Under the pieces are notes generated by a model. The model had not been told where the DNA came from, made no database searches, and saw nothing but the letters and a program-made list of their open reading frames with translations. The position numbers and the translations under genes are program-made. From NCBI GenBank assembly GCA_025964695.1, contig JAOPYK010000255.1, positions 1 through 64,000 on the forward strand: a stretch of 64,000 bases of DNA. The letters run 5' to 3'. This document shows positions 60,526 through 64,000 of this stretch, one piece after another (the stretch's first letter is position 1; every line of letters starts with the position of its first letter). The DNA comes from Streptosporangiaceae bacterium (GTDB taxonomy: Bacteria > Actinomycetota > Actinomycetes > Streptosporangiales > Streptosporangiaceae).

Positions 60526-61776
60526 TCAGCCGAAGACGCCACCGCTCTTCAGCCGGTCCAGGGTCGCGGAGTCGTATCCCAGCACCTCGGCGAGCACCTC
60601 TTCGGTGTGCTCGCCCACCGCAGGAGCGTGCCGGGCGGAGGCGGGCGGCCGCTCCCCCACGACCCGGACGGGGAACGGCAGTTGGTCGGCGATCAGCCGG
60701 TCGGCGGGCTGCCAGGGCATCCGGTCGACGAACTGCGGGTCGGCGGCGATGTCGGCCGGGGTGTTGACCGGTCCGATAGGTACATCGTGGTCCAGGCCGA
60801 ATTGGACCCATTCCGCGGTGCCGCGCCCCCGGAAGATCTCGGCCAGCTCGCGGCGCAGCTCGAGATTTCCACGCGCGTGGTCGGCGAGCGGCGCCCCCGT
60901 GTGCGACTCGAAAAGGTCCTCGCGGCGCAGCCCGGAGCAGAAGTTCTGCCAGAACTTGCGCTCGGAGGCCATGAACAGCACGTATCCATCGCGGGACGCG
61001 TAGAACTGGTAGCGGACGCCCTCCGCCATTCCCGCGGTGCCTGGTGGCCGGCGCTGGTAACCGTCCGACGGGTTACCGGTGACCTCCGACTCCGGCCGCT
61101 CGTAGGCGCGGTGCCCCTCGCTGCGCAGCCAGTCGAACGCGGCGGCCGCGTCGGACTGGGCGACCTCCAGGTGACAGCCTTCGCCGGTCTCCCGGGCGCG
61201 CAGCACCGCGGCGAGGATCGCGGCCGTGCCGAACAGCGGGCCCGCGGTGATGCCGATCGAGGTGTGGTCGGGAATGGAGGGCAGGCCCTCCGGCCCGGGC
61301 ACCGGCGCCACCGTTCCCGCCCAGGCGTCGTAGGCGATTCCGTGGCTGGGCAGATCGCGGTACGGACCGGTCATGCCGTAGCCGGAGATGGTGAACATCA
61401 CGATCTTGGGGTTGGCCTGACGCAATCGCTGGTAGCCGAGACCGCGCCGGTCCAGACCACCGGGACGCATGGCCTCCACCACGACGTCGGCCACCCGGAC
61501 CAGATCGAGAAAGGTCTCACGGCCCCCTTCGGTGCGCAGGTCGAGCACGACACTTCGCTTGCCGCGGCTGATGTGCAGGTGCAGCTGTGACTGGCCCTCG
61601 ATCATCGGCCAGCTCATCGAGCGTATGTAGTCCCCGGAAGGAGCTTCCACCTTGATGACGTCCGCGCCCAGGTCGGCCAGCGGAGTGGAGACCGCCCCGG
61701 GGCCCAGCATCGAGCACTCGACCACCCGCAGTCCTGACAGCAGCTGTGAGCCCAGGGGCTCGGAACGTTCGGTCAT
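60526..61776 (-). CDS. CaiB/BaiF-family protein lacking the usual catalytic Asp
   Basis: A 416-residue family III CoA-transferase-like protein: GLRVVECSMLGPGAVSTPLA, LGADVIKVEAPSGDYIRSMS, LHISRGKRSVVLDLRTEGGR, MRPGGLDRRGLGYQRLRQAN. At the catalytic position, where the proteins at 39499 and 55009 have G-D-I-G-A and A-D-I-G-A, this one reads SIGITAGPLFGTAAILAA with no Asp. It defines a distinct subgroup, perhaps a racemase-like or non-catalytic protein. It lies 63 bp downstream of a crotonase gene on the same strand. Confidence 0.8.
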   Translation of the reverse strand: MTERSEPLGSQLLSGLRVVECSMLGPGAVSTPLADLGADVIKVEAPSGDYIRSMSWPMIEGQSQLHLHISRGKRSVVLDLRTEGGRETFLDLVRVADVVVEAMRPGGLDRRGLGYQRLRQANPKIVMFTISGYGMTGPYRDLPSHGIAYDAWAGTVAPVPGPEGLPSIPDHTSIGITAGPLFGTAAILAAVLRARETGEGCHLEVAQSDAAAAFDWLRSEGHRAYERPESEVTGNPSDGYQRRPPGTAGMAEGVRYQFYASRDGYVLFMASERKFWQNFCSGLRREDLFESHTGAPLADHARGNLELRRELAEIFRGRGTAEWVQFGLDHDVPIGPVNTPADIAADPQFVDRMPWQPADRLIADQLPFPVRVVGERPPASARHAPAVGEHTEEVLAEVLGYDSATLDRLKSGGVFG

Positions 61777-61825
61777 TAGAGATCTCCCCTCAGGCCGATG
61801 TAGCGAACGGGTTACGCCGATTCTT

Positions 61826-61839
61826 GTCAGTCGACTGAC
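61826..61839. promoter_or_regulatory. 14-bp perfect palindrome GTCAGTCGACTGAC
   Basis: Between the crotonase stop (61840) and the CaiB start; the CAGTCGAC unit also repeats just to its right. Possible operator or processing site. Confidence 0.55.
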
Positions 61840-62631
61840 TCAGTCGACCTTCCAGCGGGCTTCGCGCTTCTCGGCGAAGGCCGCCGGTCCTTCGGTCTGG
61901 TCGGGGTGGCCCCACAGACCGACCAACTCGGCGGCACCGGCCCTGCACGCCTCGGTGAGGCCATGCTCCAGCGCGCCCCACAGCGCCCGCTTGGTGGCGC
62001 GCAGCGCGGTGGGCGAGTTCTTGGCGATCTTTTCGGCCAGCTCCTGGGCGGCGTCGTGCAGCCGCTCGGGCGGGTCGACGACCTCGCTGACCATGCCGAG
62101 TTCGTACGCGCGCTGGGCGCTCATCCGCTCGTGCCGGCCCACCAGCGCCATCCGCAGCACCGCCTCGGCCGGCATCTTGCGCATCAAGCCGATGGTCTCG
62201 ATGGCACTGACCTGCCCGACCGAGACATGCGGATCAGTGAAGCAGGCGTCCGAGGCCGCCAGCACGATGTCGGCATCCGCAACGAAGTGCAGTCCGCCCC
62301 CCGCGCAGATGCCGTTGACAGCGGCGATCACCGGCTTGTCGATCTTCAGGTGCCAGGACGTGAAGCCAAGGTCGAACTCCTCCACGGAGGTCCGGTACCG
62401 CTCCATGCCCTGGCCGTCGGTGGCGAGTTCGACCACGTCCGCGCCGGTCTGGAAGTCCCGCCCACAGCCGCCGTTCACGATGACCCGCACCTCGGGATCG
62501 CCCGCCAGCTCGGTCCACGCCCTGCGCAACTCCCGGCGCATAACGCTGTTCATGGAGTTGCGACGTTCCGGCCGGGCGAAAAGAATCCAGCCGATAGTGC
62601 CCCGCCGCTCCACCTTCAATGTCTCGTACAT
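61840..62631 (-). CDS. Enoyl-CoA hydratase/isomerase-family protein
   Basis: A 263-residue crotonase: FARPERRNSMNSVMRRELRR, GRDFQTGADVVELAT, AAVNGICAGGGLHFVADADI, TDPHVSVGQVSAIETIGLMR. Both hydratase Glu positions are His (GLHF and DPHV), so a standard hydratase is unlikely. The pattern is that of a separate subgroup. The ATG at 62631 shares bases with the TGA of the ligase gene (TGATG), implying translational coupling. Confidence 0.83.
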   Translation of the reverse strand: MYETLKVERRGTIGWILFARPERRNSMNSVMRRELRRAWTELAGDPEVRVIVNGGCGRDFQTGADVVELATDGQGMERYRTSVEEFDLGFTSWHLKIDKPVIAAVNGICAGGGLHFVADADIVLAASDACFTDPHVSVGQVSAIETIGLMRKMPAEAVLRMALVGRHERMSAQRAYELGMVSEVVDPPERLHDAAQELAEKIAKNSPTALRATKRALWGALEHGLTEACRAGAAELVGLWGHPDQTEGPAAFAEKREARWKVD

Positions 62632-64000
62632 CACTTCACCTCGCCCTCTCCAGCACCGCCACCGGCGGCTGTCTCATAGCCGGCGACGAGCTCGCGCCGC
62701 AGGACCTTACCGATCTCATTCCGCGGCAGTTCCTCCACCAGCCGCACCGCAACCGGCACCTTGTACCCGGCCAGCGACCGCCGGGTGAACTCCTGGAGCG
62801 CCGCCTCTCCGGGCATGGCCCCGGCCGCAGGCCGTATCCACGCCACCGGCACCTCACCGAGCCTCGGATCGGACACTCCCGCGACACAGGCGTCGGCCAC
62901 GTCCGGATGACATCGCAGAACCTCCTCGACCTCCTGTGGCACGATCTTGAGCCCGCCGCGATTGATCATGTCGGAGACCCTGCCCTCGATCCACAGGAAG
63001 CCATCGCCGTCGAGCCGACCCAGGTCGCCGGTGCGCAGGAACCCGTCGATCACCCGATCCGCGGCGTCCTCGGCGCCTTCCTGCATGGCGAAGGGCGAAC
63101 GTACCCAGATCTCGCCGACCTCTCCGGTGGGCAGCTCGCGCCGGTCGTCGTCGAGGATCCGCATGACGATCCCGGGGTGCAGCCGGCCGACCGCACCGAG
63201 CTTGGTCGCGCCGAACTCGCGGATGTCCGCCGCGGTCCAGCCGACCACCTCGCCGCCCAGCTCGGTCTGGCCATAGGAGTTGAGCACGTCCACGCCGAAG
63301 CGGTCCCGGAAACGGCGGGCCTGCCCGGGAGTGAGGGGGGCGGTGATGGAACGGACGAACCTGAGCGGCGCCAGATCGGTGATACGAGGATCCTCCGACA
63401 GCATCGTCATCATGGCCGGGGCAAGAACCGTGGAGCGGATGCCGAAGCGCCTGACCAGCTCGGCGTAGTCAACGGTGTCGAACCGGTCCAGGAGGACCAG
63501 GGGGGCGCCGAGGCGAAAGGCGAACAGCGCGTTCCAGATGCCCGCCCACAGCGCGAGGGACGTGGGGATCAGGTTGGGCATCGGTGAGCGTGCCCCGCCC
63601 TTCGCCGGGCCCCCACGCAGCCGGGCGATCAGCGTGTCGATACCGTCCCCCACGCCCCGGTGTCGCAGCACGACCGGCTTGGAGGGGCCCGTGGTCCCCG
63701 ACGTCCGCATGATCAGGGCGGCACCGGGCGCCGGCCGCTCACCCGACCAGGGCGCACCCGCCCGATGCGTCCAGCTCTGCCGGTCCGTCGCGATCAGGCG
63801 GTTCCAGTGAACGGGCACGCGCCCGGCCTGGACCTCTCCCACGACCACGAGCAGCGGATTCCCTGCGGTGAGATGCTGGTGCAGTTCGACGTCGCTGAGC
63901 CGGGCGTTGACCGGTACGTACACTCCCCCGGCGAGCCAGGTGGCGAACATCGTGATCAGAGCGGTGGCACCCTCGTCCACGACGCAGGCGACCGGCTCCC
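62631..64000 (-). CDS. Acyl-CoA synthetase (AMP-forming), N-terminus beyond window
   Basis: 456 residues are seen, and the frame stays open to the right edge. It has P-loop [95 protein letters not shown] and C-terminal RNEIGKVLRREL with the catalytic Lys. It is the upstream member of a ligase-crotonase-CaiB operon. The activated acid is not known. Confidence 0.88.
   Translation of the reverse strand, partial: EPVACVVDEGATALITMFATWLAGGVYVPVNARLSDVELHQHLTAGNPLLVVVGEVQAGRVPVHWNRLIATDRQSWTHRAGAPWSGERPAPGAALIMRTSGTTGPSKPVVLRHRGVGDGIDTLIARLRGGPAKGGARSPMPNLIPTSLALWAGIWNALFAFRLGAPLVLLDRFDTVDYAELVRRFGIRSTVLAPAMMTMLSEDPRITDLAPLRFVRSITAPLTPGQARRFRDRFGVDVLNSYGQTELGGEVVGWTAADIREFGATKLGAVGRLHPGIVMRILDDDRRELPTGEVGEIWVRSPFAMQEGAEDAADRVIDGFLRTGDLGRLDGDGFLWIEGRVSDMINRGGLKIVPQEVEEVLRCHPDVADACVAGVSDPRLGEVPVAWIRPAAGAMPGEAALQEFTRRSLAGYKVPVAVRLVEELPRNEIGKVLRRELVAGYETAAGGGAGEGEVK

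Overview
The window is GC-rich DNA with actinomycete-style genes: GTG starts, overlapping stop/start codons, GGAGG-type ribosome binding sites, tandem UspA proteins, a CBS-BON protein family and PPK2. A Streptomyces or Streptosporangiales relative is the most likely source. This is inferred from gene content and codon use, since no rRNA or tRNA is present.

Left end (1 to about 9 kb): a dormancy/redox-stress island. Intact genes for two CBS-BON proteins, an XRE-pyridoxamine-oxidase fusion, a zinc alcohol dehydrogenase, a tandem universal stress protein, a polyphosphate kinase 2 and a second pyridoxamine-oxidase-like protein are separated by gene remnants. The remnants come from a phosphoketolase tail, UspA, AdhP, PpdK, a P-type ATPase, oleate hydratase, TrkA, a cupin, DUF2255 and a YahK-type dehydrogenase. 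Palindromes of the form GGGCC-N4-GGCCC, mostly in pairs 21-23 bp apart, sit upstream of four intact transcription units and resemble DevR/DosR/OsdR boxes.

Middle left (9 to 16.5 kb): a GlxA-type regulator overlapping an HD-domain gene, a stand-alone second rpmJ, a 60-bp perfect palindrome, an EmrB/QacA exporter, a GlcG/HbpS-like protein and broken exporter and flavin-reductase pieces. A cupin and a frameshifted GntR regulator follow, separated by a strong operator palindrome, and then a TetR gene.

Right three quarters (16.6 to 64 kb): one large CoA-thioester catabolic region. It holds five acyl/aryl-CoA ligases, three intact acyl-CoA dehydrogenase genes (two of them an overlapping pair), four crotonase-family enzymes, a MaoC hydratase, three thiolase-like proteins, a classical thiolase, three DUF35 proteins (one fused to an HMG-CoA-synthase-like domain), three CaiB/BaiF CoA-transferases, three SDRs and two amidohydrolases. 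It also holds an LLM oxidoreductase, a NIPSNAP-like and a SnoaL-like protein, a DoxX membrane protein, and an ABC importer whose two permeases and second ATPase are fused into one 911-residue polypeptide. TetR and GntR regulators lie at 52.9-54.4 kb. The likely logic is import, CoA activation and beta-oxidation-like degradation of a carboxylated cyclic or branched compound. The substrate cannot be read from the sequence.

Nearly every transcription start in this region is preceded by a short AT-rich island. Many islands share a GTAT-centred core such as TGTATNNAATA or AGTATTTACTA, which makes a single unrecognised regulon plausible. Several genes are decayed by deletion or frameshift (acyl-CoA dehydrogenases, thioesterase, amidohydrolase, SDR), some with their promoter islands still in place.
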